Assembly: GCA_018830645.1 (NCBI GenBank)
Contig: JAHJSA010000068.1
Coordinates: 1-64,000 of the forward strand
Source: Actinomycetota bacterium
GTDB taxonomy: Bacteria; Actinomycetota; Thermoleophilia; RBG-16-64-13
Direction: 5' to 3'
DNA: 64,000 bases
The position numbers were made by a program, and so were the translations under genes. Position 1 is the first letter of the stretch. Each line of letters opens with the position of its first letter. The notes under the pieces were generated by a model. It was not told the DNA's origin, did no database searches, and was given only the letters and a program-made list of their open reading frames with translations. Shown in pieces: positions 25,212 through 34,401 of the stretch.

Positions 25212-27808
25212 TTCACCTTCTTGCGGTTTCGGGTGGCGGCGCTCTTCGCGGCGGCGCCGCCCTTCACAGGGGCGGCACCCTTCGCAGCGGCGCCCTTCGA
25301 CGCTTTGGCGGCCGTGCCCTTCGCAGCGGCGCCCTTCGCCCCGTTGCCCGGCCCGCTGCCGTCGGCCGCCTTCTCCAGGGCCTCCGCGATCACCTCCGAC
25401 ACGTGATTCACGTAGACGAACTTCATGTCCTTGATCACGTCGTCCTTGATCTCGGCCACATCGGCTTTGTTGCGATCGGGCAGGAAGACCTTCTTGATAC
25501 CGGCTTGGCGCGCGGCGATCACCTTCTCTTTGATGCCGCCCACCGGAAGAACCTGGCCCGTGAGGGTCACCTCACCGGTCATGGCGACATCGGCGTCTAC
25601 CGGGCGACCGGTGATCAGGCTGGCGAGCGCCGTGGCCATGGCGACCCCGGCCGAGGGGCCGTCCTTGGGAGTCGCTCCGGCGGGCACGTGCACGTGCAGA
25701 TCGTTCTTCTGGAAGAAGTCGGTGTCGATGCCCATGGCCGGGGCGATGCTCCGGATGTGGGTGAGGGCGGCCTGAGCCGATTCCTTCATCACGTCGCCCA
25801 GTTGCCCGGTGAGGGTGAGCTTGCCGGTGCCGTGCATGGCTCGAGCTTCGATGAAGAGGATGTCGCCGCCGGCGGGGGTCCAGGCCAGCCCCGTCGAGAC
25901 ACCGGGATCGCTCGTGCGCCTCTTCGACTCGCGGAAGAGCTTCTGGCTACCGAGGAGTTCGCGCACCTCGTCGACCCTGACGGTCATGTTCTCGCGAGAC
26001 TCCTCGGCCACCAGGCGGGCGAACTTGCGGGCCACCTTGCCGATCTCGCGCTCCAGGTTCCGTACGCCGGCCTCGCGCGTGTACCCCTGGATGATCGCGC
26101 TGATCGCCTCGTCGGTGTACTCGAGCTGGTCGGAGTTCAATCCGTGTCGCTCCAGTTGGCGGGGGATGAGGTACTGCCGCGCGATGTGGAGCTTCTCTTC
26201 CTCCGTGTAGCCCGACAGGGTGATGATCTCCATGCGGTCGCGCAGCGGCCCTGGGATGGTGTCGAGCATGTTCGCCGTCGTGATGAACATGACCCGCGAG
26301 AGGTCGTACGGAAGGTCGAGGTAGTGATCGCGGAAAGTGTCGTGCTGCTCGGGGTCGAGCACCTCCAGCATCGCGCTGGAGGGGTCGCCGCGCCAGTCGG
26401 CCCCCATCTTGTCGATCTCGTCGATCATGAACACCGGGTTGTTGCTCTCCGCGTCGCGCAGCGCGCGGATGATGGTGCCCGGCATAGCCCCCACGTACGT
26501 GCGGCGGTGGCCGCGGATCTCCGATTCGTCGCGCACGCCTCCAACACTGATGCGGATGAACTTGCGACCCAGGGCGCGTGCGATGCTCTGCCCCAGGCTG
26601 GTCTTGCCCACGCCGGGAGGCCCGGCGAAGCAGAGGATCGGGGCGCTGGGCTGCTCCTTGAGCTTCTGCACCGCGAGGAACTCGAGGATGCGGTCTTTGA
26701 CGTCTTCGAGGTCGTAGTGATCCTCGTCGAGCACTTGGCGGGCGTGGGGGATGTCCAGGTTGTCTTCGGTGAGGACGTTCCACGGAAGCGACAGGATCCA
26801 GTCGAGGTACGTGCGGATCACTCCGTACTCCGCGGCGGCGGAAGGTAGCTTCGCAAGACGGTCGAGTTCCCGCCGCGCCTGCTTCTCCACATCCTCGGGC
26901 AACTCGGCTTCGTCGATGCTCTTGCGCAGCTCGTTCACCTCGGCCATGCCCTCGTCGGATTCGCCGAGCTCCTCCTGGATGGCCTTGAGCTGCTGGCGCA
27001 GGTAGTACTCTCGCTGTGTCTTCTCCATCTCCGAGGTGACCTGGTCCTGGATCTTTGTGCCGAGTTCCAGCACCTCGAGCTCGGCGCTCATGATCTCGGT
27101 GAGACGGCGGAGCCGCTTGGCCACCTCCACCTGTTCGAGGAGCTCCTGCTTGTCTTCGGTCTTGAGCCGCATCGTCGAGGCCATGAAGTAGCCGAGCGCG
27201 GCTGGGTCTTCTATGTTGACAGCCGCCATCTCGAGTTCTTCCGGCAGGTACGGGACCATCTGCACGATCTTCGTATACACCGACACGAGGTTCCGTTGGA
27301 GCGCGTTCAGTTCTTTCGACTCCTCCAAGACATCCGGAAGATCTACCACGTTCGCCACCAGGTACGGCTCAAGGGCGGTGTAGCCCTCGAGCCTGATGCG
27401 GCGCACACCCTGCACGATGATGCGCAACGTGCCGTCGGGCGCCTTGATCATCTTCTGCACGATGGCGAGCGTGCCCACCGAGTAGACGTCGTCGGGCCCG
27501 GGGTGCTCGACCTCCTCGTCGCGCACGGCGACGAGGCCCACCAGCTTGTCCTTGATCAGCACGTCGTCGATGAGACGCACTGAGCGCGGTTGTCCCACGG
27601 CGAGCGGCATCATGGTTTCGGGGAACACCACGGTCTCCTTGAGGGGCAGGATCGGGAGAGTCGAGGGTGTCCGCGTGGCCTCGGGTGTGCCGGGCTGGGG
27701 CTGGCGCACGGGGGCGGCCTCCTCGGTCGGCTCCACCGTCTCCGTCTCGCTCTCTGCGGTTGAGGCGAGCGTCGGGTCCATCTCGGTTCTCTGATCTTCG
27801 GAGTTCAT
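25208..27808 (-). CDS. lon: ATP-dependent protease Lon
   Basis: 866 residues. It has the N-terminal Lon substrate domain (LPILPLKETVVFPE), the AAA module with GPPGVGKTSLG and MIDEIDKMG, and the protease domain with the catalytic Ser in PKDGPSAGVA and the Lys in GGIKEKVIAA. The C-terminus carries an extra Ala/Lys-rich tail of about 50 residues (GAAAKGTAAKASKGAAAK and on), unlike standard Lon. The ATG at 27808 overlaps the hsp20 stop by 4 nt. Cytoplasmic degradation of misfolded proteins fits its coupling to a small heat-shock protein. Confidence 0.96.
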   Translation of the reverse strand: MNSEDQRTEMDPTLASTAESETETVEPTEEAAPVRQPQPGTPEATRTPSTLPILPLKETVVFPETMMPLAVGQPRSVRLIDDVLIKDKLVGLVAVRDEEVEHPGPDDVYSVGTLAIVQKMIKAPDGTLRIIVQGVRRIRLEGYTALEPYLVANVVDLPDVLEESKELNALQRNLVSVYTKIVQMVPYLPEELEMAAVNIEDPAALGYFMASTMRLKTEDKQELLEQVEVAKRLRRLTEIMSAELEVLELGTKIQDQVTSEMEKTQREYYLRQQLKAIQEELGESDEGMAEVNELRKSIDEAELPEDVEKQARRELDRLAKLPSAAAEYGVIRTYLDWILSLPWNVLTEDNLDIPHARQVLDEDHYDLEDVKDRILEFLAVQKLKEQPSAPILCFAGPPGVGKTSLGQSIARALGRKFIRISVGGVRDESEIRGHRRTYVGAMPGTIIRALRDAESNNPVFMIDEIDKMGADWRGDPSSAMLEVLDPEQHDTFRDHYLDLPYDLSRVMFITTANMLDTIPGPLRDRMEIITLSGYTEEEKLHIARQYLIPRQLERHGLNSDQLEYTDEAISAIIQGYTREAGVRNLEREIGKVARKFARLVAEESRENMTVRVDEVRELLGSQKLFRESKRRTSDPGVSTGLAWTPAGGDILFIEARAMHGTGKLTLTGQLGDVMKESAQAALTHIRSIAPAMGIDTDFFQKNDLHVHVPAGATPKDGPSAGVAMATALASLITGRPVDADVAMTGEVTLTGQVLPVGGIKEKVIAARQAGIKKVFLPDRNKADVAEIKDDVIKDMKFVYVNHVSEVIAEALEKAADGSGPGNGAKGAAAKGTAAKASKGAAAKGAAPVKGGAAAKSAATRNRKKVN

Positions 27809-28335
27809 TCGTCTGCTCCCTCAGGCTCGGTGGAGCGGTCGATGTGGGGGCGTGCGTCTGCGGGTGTGGCCCAGGCGTCGGTCTCGGTATCCTTGTTGAC
27901 TATGGGGATGCGCTTGCTGCCCCCGCGCTCCGTCACTGGAAGGGAGATCTCGAGGAACCCGTGATGGTAGTGGGCCGTGGCCCGTGCGGGGTCGACTTCC
28001 ACCGGCAACAACACCCGCCGTTCGAACGGGCCGTACGCGATCTCCATCTGCTGGTACACCTTGTCGCGGTGTCCGTAGTCGACTCGGTGTCCTCGTATTC
28101 TGAGCACCCGCTCCTCCACCTCGAGGTCCACTGAGGCGGGGTCGACGCCGCCGAGCTCGAGGCGCGCGATCATGGCACCCTCAGACTTGCAGTAGTACAC
28201 GTCCACGTTCGGTCTGAACGCGCTCTGCCCACGGCCGACGACGCGGTTCGCCCCCATGAGCTCCAAGAACATCCGATCCACCTCGTTCTGGAGCCGACGG
28301 AAGCTCGGAGGCTCGTTCTTGTCGCGTGGGTTCAC
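27805..28335 (-). CDS. Small heat-shock protein (Hsp20/alpha-crystallin)
   Basis: About 176 residues. The alpha-crystallin core shows RPNVDVYYCKSEGAMIARLEL, then VDLEVEERVLRIRGHR, FERRVLLPVEVD and the closing GFLEISLPV; the I-P-I (RIPIVN) tail anchor is present. GTG 28335 follows GAGGGAG. The open frame continues upstream through the divergent promoter, but that part is not protein-like. It holds unfolded proteins for refolding or for Lon, which is encoded next with a 4-nt overlap. Confidence 0.92.
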   Translation of the reverse strand: MNPRDKNEPPSFRRLQNEVDRMFLELMGANRVVGRGQSAFRPNVDVYYCKSEGAMIARLELGGVDPASVDLEVEERVLRIRGHRVDYGHRDKVYQQMEIAYGPFERRVLLPVEVDPARATAHYHHGFLEISLPVTERGGSKRIPIVNKDTETDAWATPADARPHIDRSTEPEGADE

Positions 28336-28453
28336 GTGCGGTCTCCCTCGATGCGCTTGGCGTGCGGACGTCGATGCAGCTGGCGTATGGGCGGTCCACG
28401 AACGGTTCACTACGATATTGCCCCAGGACGCAGTGCGCAAACCGCGTGGGTCC

Positions 28454-28484
28454 GCGCGACTCCCCGCGCGACTCCCCGCGCGAC
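28454..28484. repeat. GCGCGAC(TCCCC) direct repeats in the hsp20/S2P divergent promoter region
   Basis: Two exact 12-bp units GCGCGACTCCCC and a third partial GCGCGAC lie midway between the hsp20 and site-2 protease starts. They could be a binding site for a regulator of the heat-shock operon. No CIRCE or HAIR element is recognisable in the 193-bp gap. Confidence 0.6.
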
Positions 28485-28528
28485 ACTGCTGTTTGTGGCC
28501 GTCGAGCTCAGGGGACCGTGAGTGCATC

Positions 28529-29674
28529 ATGCGTTGGTCCTACAGGATATTCCGCGTCTTTGACATCGACGTGCGGGTGCATGCCACGTTCTTCTTCATC
28601 GTGGCCTACTTCGCATACGCGTGGGGTACCGCTCGCGAGCCCGGAGGGATCTATGGCGCCTTCTACGGAGTCGTGCTGGTGCTACTGCTGTTCGCCCTGG
28701 TGGTCATGCACGAGCTCACCCACTCTCTTGTGGCCCGGTCGTTCGGAGTAGGGGTGCGCGACATAACGCTGTTGCCCATCGGCGGCATGGCCGTGATGGA
28801 CGAGATGCCCACAGAGCCGCGCGAGGAGCTTCTTGTGGCCGTGGCCGGGCCGATGTCGAACGTGGTCGTGGGGGTGGTCATGGCTGCGCTCGCCCCTCTG
28901 CTGATCGACGCTTCGCTGTTCGGCGACTTCGGCAGGCTCTCCGACGCCCTCTTGGCGCCCGGTTTCCAGGGCGCCTACCTGTACCTTCTCTTCGTGAACC
29001 TCATGTTGGCCGTGTTCAACCTGCTTCCCGCGTTCCCGATGGACGGGGGGCGCGTGTTCCGCTCCCTTCTCGCCATGCGCATGGGCCGAGCCAAGGCTAC
29101 CCGCGTCGCGGTGGGTGTGGGCCAGGTGCTGGCGGTCGCGCTGGGTGTGCTTGGAGTGTTCGGCGGCGGCATCCTGATGGTGGTCGTGGCGGTGTTCATC
29201 TTTTTCGGCGCCCAGGCGGAGGGCAAGGGAGACGAGATGAAGGGTGTTCTGGAGGATCTCCGGGTCGCCCAAGCCGTGAACGTGGGGGTGGAGACCGCAC
29301 GGCCCGAGCAGAGCATCGGCGAGCTGGCGGCCCGCCTCTTCCACACCTACCAGGCGGACTTCCCCGTGGTGTCTCACGACGGCTCCGTGCTCGGTGTGGT
29401 CACCCGCGACAGACTCATCTCCCTCCTCGGACAGCATGGGCCCGAGTTCCCGGTCTCCGAGGCGATGCGCGTCGACGTACCCACGGGCGGCCTCACGGAC
29501 TCGGTGTACGATGTGTTCCAGCGCATGCAGAGCTCGGGTTCCCGGGTGATGCCCATCGTCGAGCAGGGCCGCTTCGTCGGCATGGTCTCGTTGGAGGACA
29601 TAGGAGAGGTGTTCGCCCTTCTCTCGGCGACCGGACCGGAGTTCGCGGAGAGAGTGCCTCGAGAGCCCAGGTGA
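28529..29674 (+). CDS. Site-2 protease family metallopeptidase with CBS pair
   Basis: 381 residues. Zinc-protease motifs HELTHS (HExxH) and NLLPAFPMDGGRV lie in a five- or six-helix membrane core of the M50 family (S2P/FtsH-distant, SpoIVFB-like group). The C-terminal 130 residues form two CBS motifs (FPVVSHDGSVLGVVTRDRL and VMPIVEQGRFVGMVSLEDI), which bind adenine nucleotides. Such proteases cut transmembrane regulators such as anti-sigma factors; no substrate is adjacent. ATG 28529 is chosen because the preceding open frame lies in the promoter region of the divergent hsp20 operon. Confidence 0.9.
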   Translation: MRWSYRIFRVFDIDVRVHATFFFIVAYFAYAWGTAREPGGIYGAFYGVVLVLLLFALVVMHELTHSLVARSFGVGVRDITLLPIGGMAVMDEMPTEPREELLVAVAGPMSNVVVGVVMAALAPLLIDASLFGDFGRLSDALLAPGFQGAYLYLLFVNLMLAVFNLLPAFPMDGGRVFRSLLAMRMGRAKATRVAVGVGQVLAVALGVLGVFGGGILMVVVAVFIFFGAQAEGKGDEMKGVLEDLRVAQAVNVGVETARPEQSIGELAARLFHTYQADFPVVSHDGSVLGVVTRDRLISLLGQHGPEFPVSEAMRVDVPTGGLTDSVYDVFQRMQSSGSRVMPIVEQGRFVGMVSLEDIGEVFALLSATGPEFAERVPREPR

Positions 29675-29811
29675 ACACCCCCAGGCGGGTTTGTCTTGGC
29701 GTTTCCCGGGTACGAACAGCCCGTTCGGCGGCCGGACGATGCGCTCGTCATCACTCGATCTGATAGGAGGCGGAGATAGGGTCTGAGTCAGATCAGACGA
29801 CGCGCTGGTCC

Positions 29812-30495
29812 ATGGTGGTAGACCTCGATGTCTGCACCGGCTGCCAAGCCTGCGCGGTGGCCTGCCTCGCCGAGAACAACGTGGGGATCGTGGGCGAGGA
29901 AGAGGCGGCCATCGGCCGCGCTCAGCATTGGATCCGTATCGAGCGCTACTGGGACGAAGGCGAGTATCCGGAGGTTCGCGCTCAGTTCCTACCGGTGATG
30001 TGTCAGCAGTGCGGCAAGGCCCCCTGCGAGCCGGTGTGCCCGGTCTTCGCTTCGGTGCACTCCGAGGACGGCTTGAACAGCCAGGTGTACAACCGTTGCA
30101 TAGGCACCCGATATTGCGCTCACAACTGCCCCTACAAGGCCAGGGTCTTCAACTTCTTCGCCCCTCAGTTCCCCTCTCCGCTCGAACAGCAACTGAACCC
30201 TGACGTCACAGTGCGCAGCGTGGGCATCATGGAGAAGTGCACGTTCTGCGTGCAGCGCATCAGACGGGCGCGCGAACAGGCCAGGGTCGAGGACCGGCCC
30301 ATCGCCGACGGCGAGATCATGCCGGCGTGTGTGCAAACCTGTCCGCCTGGAGCACTGGTGTTCGGGGATGCCGGAGACCCCGATTCACAAGTGTCGCGCC
30401 TGATGGCGAGTCGTCGAGGCATCCGCCTGCTCGAGGCGTTCAACACCGAGCCGTCGGTGGTCTACCTGAAGCGAGAGGGCGGCTTGGATGTCTGA
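29812..30495 (+). CDS. Alternative complex III iron-sulfur subunit (ActB2-like)
   Basis: At least 227 residues with four ferredoxin-type clusters: CTGCQACAVAC, CQQCGKAPCEPVCPV, CIGTRYCAHNCPYK and a final CTFCV...CVQTCP. This is the DmsB/HybA/NrfC-like family that forms the B2 half of ActB. Related proteins start further upstream with an RW(G/S)MV segment. Here RWSMV is encoded, but between the in-frame stop at 29764 and the ATG the only codon with a ribosome site (AGGAGG, 5-nt spacing) is ATA at 29776. The true start may therefore be an ATA. It leads a five-gene ACIII operon. Confidence 0.88.
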   Translation: MVVDLDVCTGCQACAVACLAENNVGIVGEEEAAIGRAQHWIRIERYWDEGEYPEVRAQFLPVMCQQCGKAPCEPVCPVFASVHSEDGLNSQVYNRCIGTRYCAHNCPYKARVFNFFAPQFPSPLEQQLNPDVTVRSVGIMEKCTFCVQRIRRAREQARVEDRPIADGEIMPACVQTCPPGALVFGDAGDPDSQVSRLMASRRGIRLLEAFNTEPSVVYLKREGGLDV

Positions 30496-32092
30496 ACGGG
30501 GTGGACCGGGGTCGGTAGGAAGGGGTGACCGACCCGGGCCGACGCCGGTGTCCGGGTCGACGCGAACCGGCCCGACCACGGAAGAGGCCGCGCTGGCCTT
30601 TGAGGCGGCTGGGGTCAAGACCGCGCCGGCCCTCACCGAGGAAAACCTGCGCGACCTCGACCGCGACCTCGACGCCCGAGTGTTCGGCGCCATGCAGAGC
30701 ATCAGCATCCGCTACCTGCTGCTCGTGGGGTTCTTGGGGTCGGTGGTGGCCTTCGGCGCGTTCGCCTTCGGTTGGCAGATCTACAAGGGCATCGGAGTCG
30801 CGGGCATCAACCGCCCGGTCTTCTGGGGCTTCTACATCGCGAGTTTCGTGTTCTGGATCGGCATCAGCCACGCGGGCACGCTGGTGTCGGCCATCCTGCG
30901 GGTGCTGAAGGTCGAATGGCGCATGCCGCTCACCAGGGCGGCGGAGGCCATGACGCTCTTCGCTCTCATGATCGGCGGGCTGTTCCCGATCATCCACCTG
31001 GGTCGAAACTGGCGTTTCTACTGGATGATCCCCGTGCCGAACGAGCGCGGGCTCTGGCCGAACTTCCGGTCGGCGTTGATGTGGGACCTGCTCGCGATCC
31101 TCACCTACATCACGGCGAGTTCCCTCTTCCTACTGCTCCCTCTGATACCCGACCTCGCCACCGCACGCGACCGCACGCGCGGTCTCCGCCGCCGCATCTA
31201 CGGGCTCCTGTCGTTCGGCTGGCGTGGCACCCAACAGCAATGGCATCGTCTGCACGTGGCCATGAGGGTGTTCACGATCGTGGTGATTCCGATCGCAGTG
31301 AGCGTGCACACCATCGTCTCGTGGGACTTCGGCATGACGCTCGTGGAGGGCTGGCGCAGCACGGTGTTCGGCCCCTACTTCGTCATCGGCGCCATCTATT
31401 CGGGCATGGCGGCACTGATAACCGTGTTGGTGCTCGTGCGCCGTTCGCTCAAACTCGAAGACTACGTGACGCTGCGACACTTCGACCGCTTGGGGAAGGT
31501 ACTGCTCGCGGTGTCGGTGATCTGGTTCTACATGTTCTGGGCGGGGTTCCTCACGGACTGGTACGGCGGGAGCACCGTGGCGAAGCTGATCCAGCACGAA
31601 CACCTGGTGGGCCATTCCGCCGTGCTCTTCTGGACGATGATGGTGGTGAACGTGCTCATCCCGTTCATCCTTCTGTGGTTCCGCAGAGTGCGCACGTCGA
31701 TGACCGCCATGCTGGTCATCAGCCTACTGGTGAACGTGGGCATGTGGATCGAGCGCTTCCTCATCGTCACGTCACCCGGGATCAACTCGCTCTCGTACAA
31801 TTGGGGTTCTTACACTCCCCAATGGCCCGAGATCGCCATAGCCACGGCGACCTTCGCCGCCTTCGCGCTGCTCTACGTCTTGTTCTCGAAGGCGCTGCCG
31901 CTGATCTCCCTCTGGGAGGTCAAGGAGAGCTGGCGGGTCGACCGGTGGCGTCGCGAGGGTCTCATCGAGGCCGAGAGCGACGTGCCGCCCCTCACTATGG
32001 GTGTCCCGGCGGTGACGGGAGCAACGGCGGTGACGGGAGCAACGGCGGTGACGGGAGCAACGGCGATCGGCGGCCGAGGAGGCGCATCGTGA
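30488..32092 (+). CDS. NrfD/ActC-type integral membrane quinol-binding subunit
   Basis: 534 residues with about ten transmembrane helices after a soluble N-terminal 70. The NrfD family features ISHAGTLVSAILR, HLGRNWRFYW and SVHTIVSWDF (ActC-like) are present. ActC binds quinol and passes electrons to the iron-sulfur subunit. It overlaps the upstream gene by 8 nt. The C-terminus has a short Thr/Ala/Gly repeat (AVTGATAVTGAT) from a 15-bp tandem DNA repeat. Confidence 0.9.
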   Translation: MSERGGPGSVGRGDRPGPTPVSGSTRTGPTTEEAALAFEAAGVKTAPALTEENLRDLDRDLDARVFGAMQSISIRYLLLVGFLGSVVAFGAFAFGWQIYKGIGVAGINRPVFWGFYIASFVFWIGISHAGTLVSAILRVLKVEWRMPLTRAAEAMTLFALMIGGLFPIIHLGRNWRFYWMIPVPNERGLWPNFRSALMWDLLAILTYITASSLFLLLPLIPDLATARDRTRGLRRRIYGLLSFGWRGTQQQWHRLHVAMRVFTIVVIPIAVSVHTIVSWDFGMTLVEGWRSTVFGPYFVIGAIYSGMAALITVLVLVRRSLKLEDYVTLRHFDRLGKVLLAVSVIWFYMFWAGFLTDWYGGSTVAKLIQHEHLVGHSAVLFWTMMVVNVLIPFILLWFRRVRTSMTAMLVISLLVNVGMWIERFLIVTSPGINSLSYNWGSYTPQWPEIAIATATFAAFALLYVLFSKALPLISLWEVKESWRVDRWRREGLIEAESDVPPLTMGVPAVTGATAVTGATAVTGATAIGGRGGAS

Positions 32093-32610
32093 AGGGGAAC
32101 GGGTTCGTCTCCGCCCGGGTCGATGGGGAGCAAGGCGTGGCCTCCGCGCTGAAGGCCCTGCGCGAGGCGGGAGTACCGCGCGAACGCATCGAGGTGCTCT
32201 CCGACCTGCCCCTGCCTGAGAGCGTGCTCGGCGGCCGGATGCGGGCCACGAAGGTGCTGCGGTGGACCGCCGCCGGCCTCGTCATCGGCCTGCTCACGGG
32301 TGTGTTCTTCTCGGTCGGCACCCTGTTCCTGTACCCTCTGCTCGTGGGCGGCGAGGCTGCGCGCGTCGCGCCACCGAACTTCATCATCATCTACGAACTC
32401 ACCATGTTCGGCATCGTCGTGGCTACCGCTCTCGGGTTCTTTCTCGAGACGCGCGGGCGGGGCCCGCGCAGGCCTTACTTCGAGGGAGTGAGCGTGGGGG
32501 AGATCTTCGTGGTGGTCGATCTGCCGCCCGACCTCGTCCCCTCACGTGTGCGGTCGGCGCTCGAGTCGCATGGCGCGGAACCTCTGCCCGACCAGAGTGA
32601 GACCACATGA
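32089..32610 (+). CDS. ActD-like DUF3341 membrane subunit of alternative complex III
   Basis: 173 residues. It has the DUF3341 layout: a small alpha/beta N-domain (SARVDGEQGVASALKALREAG), two helices, and a short C-terminal soluble segment. GTG 32089 overlaps the actC stop and has GAGGAGG upstream. Its own stop overlaps the next ATG (ATGA). In ACIII structures ActD sits beside ActC in the membrane. Confidence 0.87.
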   Translation: MKGNGFVSARVDGEQGVASALKALREAGVPRERIEVLSDLPLPESVLGGRMRATKVLRWTAAGLVIGLLTGVFFSVGTLFLYPLLVGGEAARVAPPNFIIIYELTMFGIVVATALGFFLETRGRGPRRPYFEGVSVGEIFVVVDLPPDLVPSRVRSALESHGAEPLPDQSETT

Positions 32611-34379
32611 GCGACGAGACCACGCGCATCGAGACATCCGCGGCGCCCGATGCTGGAGTGCATGAGGCGGGTGTGTCCCACGCGGCGCCCGACGCCGGAG
32701 TGCCCGAGCGAGCGGGTGTGCCGGGTTCGGAAGCCGCCGGCGGCTCGCGGCGGCAGCGCCGCATCCTGATCGGTTTGCTCGCTGTCGTCGTCTTGGCGGT
32801 GCTGGTCGTGCTGGTGGCCCAGCTGTTCACCGGGTGCTGGGTCGACGTGGGGAACGAGATGGGCCGGCAACCGAATGTCGGCTATGTGGAACCTCCGCGC
32901 GGGTCGGCTCCCGACGAAGCCGTGCCCTTCCAGGGGCCTGACGTCATGCCCGGCCTCGGGTCGCCGGCCAACCCGGTCACGCGCACCGCCGAGTCGGTCG
33001 AGCGCGGCGGCCGCAGCTACGGCATCTTCTGTCTGCCGTGCCACGGCGAGGTCGCTCCGGGCGGGCAACCGGGCATGGTAGGCGAACTCTTCGCTCCGCC
33101 GCCGCCGAACCTGGCCGATCAAATCGACTCGCTGATCGACGGCGACATGTTCCTCGCGGTGACCAAGGGCTTCGGGCGCATGCCGGCGCTGGCTTCCAGG
33201 TTGTCGGTGGAGGAGCGCTGGCACCTGGTCAACTACCTGCGCGAACAGGGCGATGGTGGGTCTCCGCCCGCGGCGGAGTCGGCCATCTTGCGTGGTGCCC
33301 AGCTGTTCGGGGTGCAGTGTGCGTCATGTCATGGACCTTCCGGTCAGGGAGCCCTGGGCTCTTCGCTCCATCCGTCGACCCTTCTGAGCGAGGCCTCTCT
33401 CGGCGAGATCAAGTCTCTACTCCGGGCCGGACGGCCCTCGGTCGGCATGCCTTCTTTCGGGGGCCGCCTGTCCGAGCAAGACCTCGACGATCTGGCAGCG
33501 TTGCTGATACAGCTCCAAGAGCGGGGATCGTCGGCGCTCGAGGATCCCACGGGCCGGCTCCGGGAGACCACGACCACGCTCCCGGGCGCCACCACGACCA
33601 CCACCGAGACGACCGGCACAACGGTCCCCACGACCAGCACCACGATCGTGGGCGCGACCACGACCACATCGGGCGGCGGGGTGGCGGCGAGGGCGCTGGG
33701 ACAGAAGGTCTACAGTGCCAACTGCCTGGGCTGCCACGGGGTCGACGGGTCGGGTGGTCTTGGCCCACGTTTGAAGCCGAGCCCATTCGTCGTCGGCTCC
33801 AGTGACGACGTGGTGCGCGGGATCATCGAGAACGGGGTGGCGGGAACGGCGATGCCAAACTGGCGCGGGCGTCTGTCGGCCGACGAGATCTCCGCGCTGG
33901 TCGATCTTCTGCGCATCTGGCAGGAGCCTTCGCCGTCGGGGGCCGCCGAGACGGGCGGACCCGCTGAGACCATCCCCTTCTCTCACAAGGCACACGTGGC
34001 CAAGGAGGTCGCCTGTCTCTTCTGTCACAGTGCGGCTGCTCGTGGCCCAGCCGCCGACGTTCCGGCCCTTGAGTTGTGCGTGGGGTGCCACCGCTGGATA
34101 TCCACGCAAACGCCCGACACCCAGGCGGTGCTCGACGCCTTCGACGAAGGCAGGGTCGTGTCGTGGGCGCGGGTCTACAACCTCCCCGATTTCGTGTTCT
34201 TCAGCCATCAGCCACACGTGGCAGTGGCCGGCGTCGACTGTGCCACGTGCCATGGCGACGTGGGTTCCATGACGCTCGCCAAGCGGGCCGTGCGCCACAC
34301 CATGGGCTTCTGTCTCGGGTGTCACAAGCAGCAGGCCGACAGTCAGCGGCTGATCGACTGCCAGATCTGCCACAAGTAG
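32607..34379 (+). CDS. Octaheme cytochrome c: ActE-like, two cytochrome c and pentaheme ActA-like domains fused
   Basis: 590 residues with one N-terminal membrane anchor and eight CXXCH sites at about residues 142, 238, 373, 470, 491, 545, 569 and 585. The first three lie in three class I cytochrome c domains; the first resembles ActE. A Thr-rich linker (330-360) separates domains two and three. The last five sites form a class III-like pentaheme unit matching ActA. ACIII usually encodes ActA and ActE separately. The fusion makes a continuous periplasmic electron wire from the quinol site to an acceptor. Heme insertion would depend on the ccm genes at 55-62 kb. Confidence 0.88.
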   Translation: MSDETTRIETSAAPDAGVHEAGVSHAAPDAGVPERAGVPGSEAAGGSRRQRRILIGLLAVVVLAVLVVLVAQLFTGCWVDVGNEMGRQPNVGYVEPPRGSAPDEAVPFQGPDVMPGLGSPANPVTRTAESVERGGRSYGIFCLPCHGEVAPGGQPGMVGELFAPPPPNLADQIDSLIDGDMFLAVTKGFGRMPALASRLSVEERWHLVNYLREQGDGGSPPAAESAILRGAQLFGVQCASCHGPSGQGALGSSLHPSTLLSEASLGEIKSLLRAGRPSVGMPSFGGRLSEQDLDDLAALLIQLQERGSSALEDPTGRLRETTTTLPGATTTTTETTGTTVPTTSTTIVGATTTTSGGGVAARALGQKVYSANCLGCHGVDGSGGLGPRLKPSPFVVGSSDDVVRGIIENGVAGTAMPNWRGRLSADEISALVDLLRIWQEPSPSGAAETGGPAETIPFSHKAHVAKEVACLFCHSAAARGPAADVPALELCVGCHRWISTQTPDTQAVLDAFDEGRVVSWARVYNLPDFVFFSHQPHVAVAGVDCATCHGDVGSMTLAKRAVRHTMGFCLGCHKQQADSQRLIDCQICHK

Positions 34380-34401
34380 GCGAAGAGACGAGGGAGACGG
34401 C

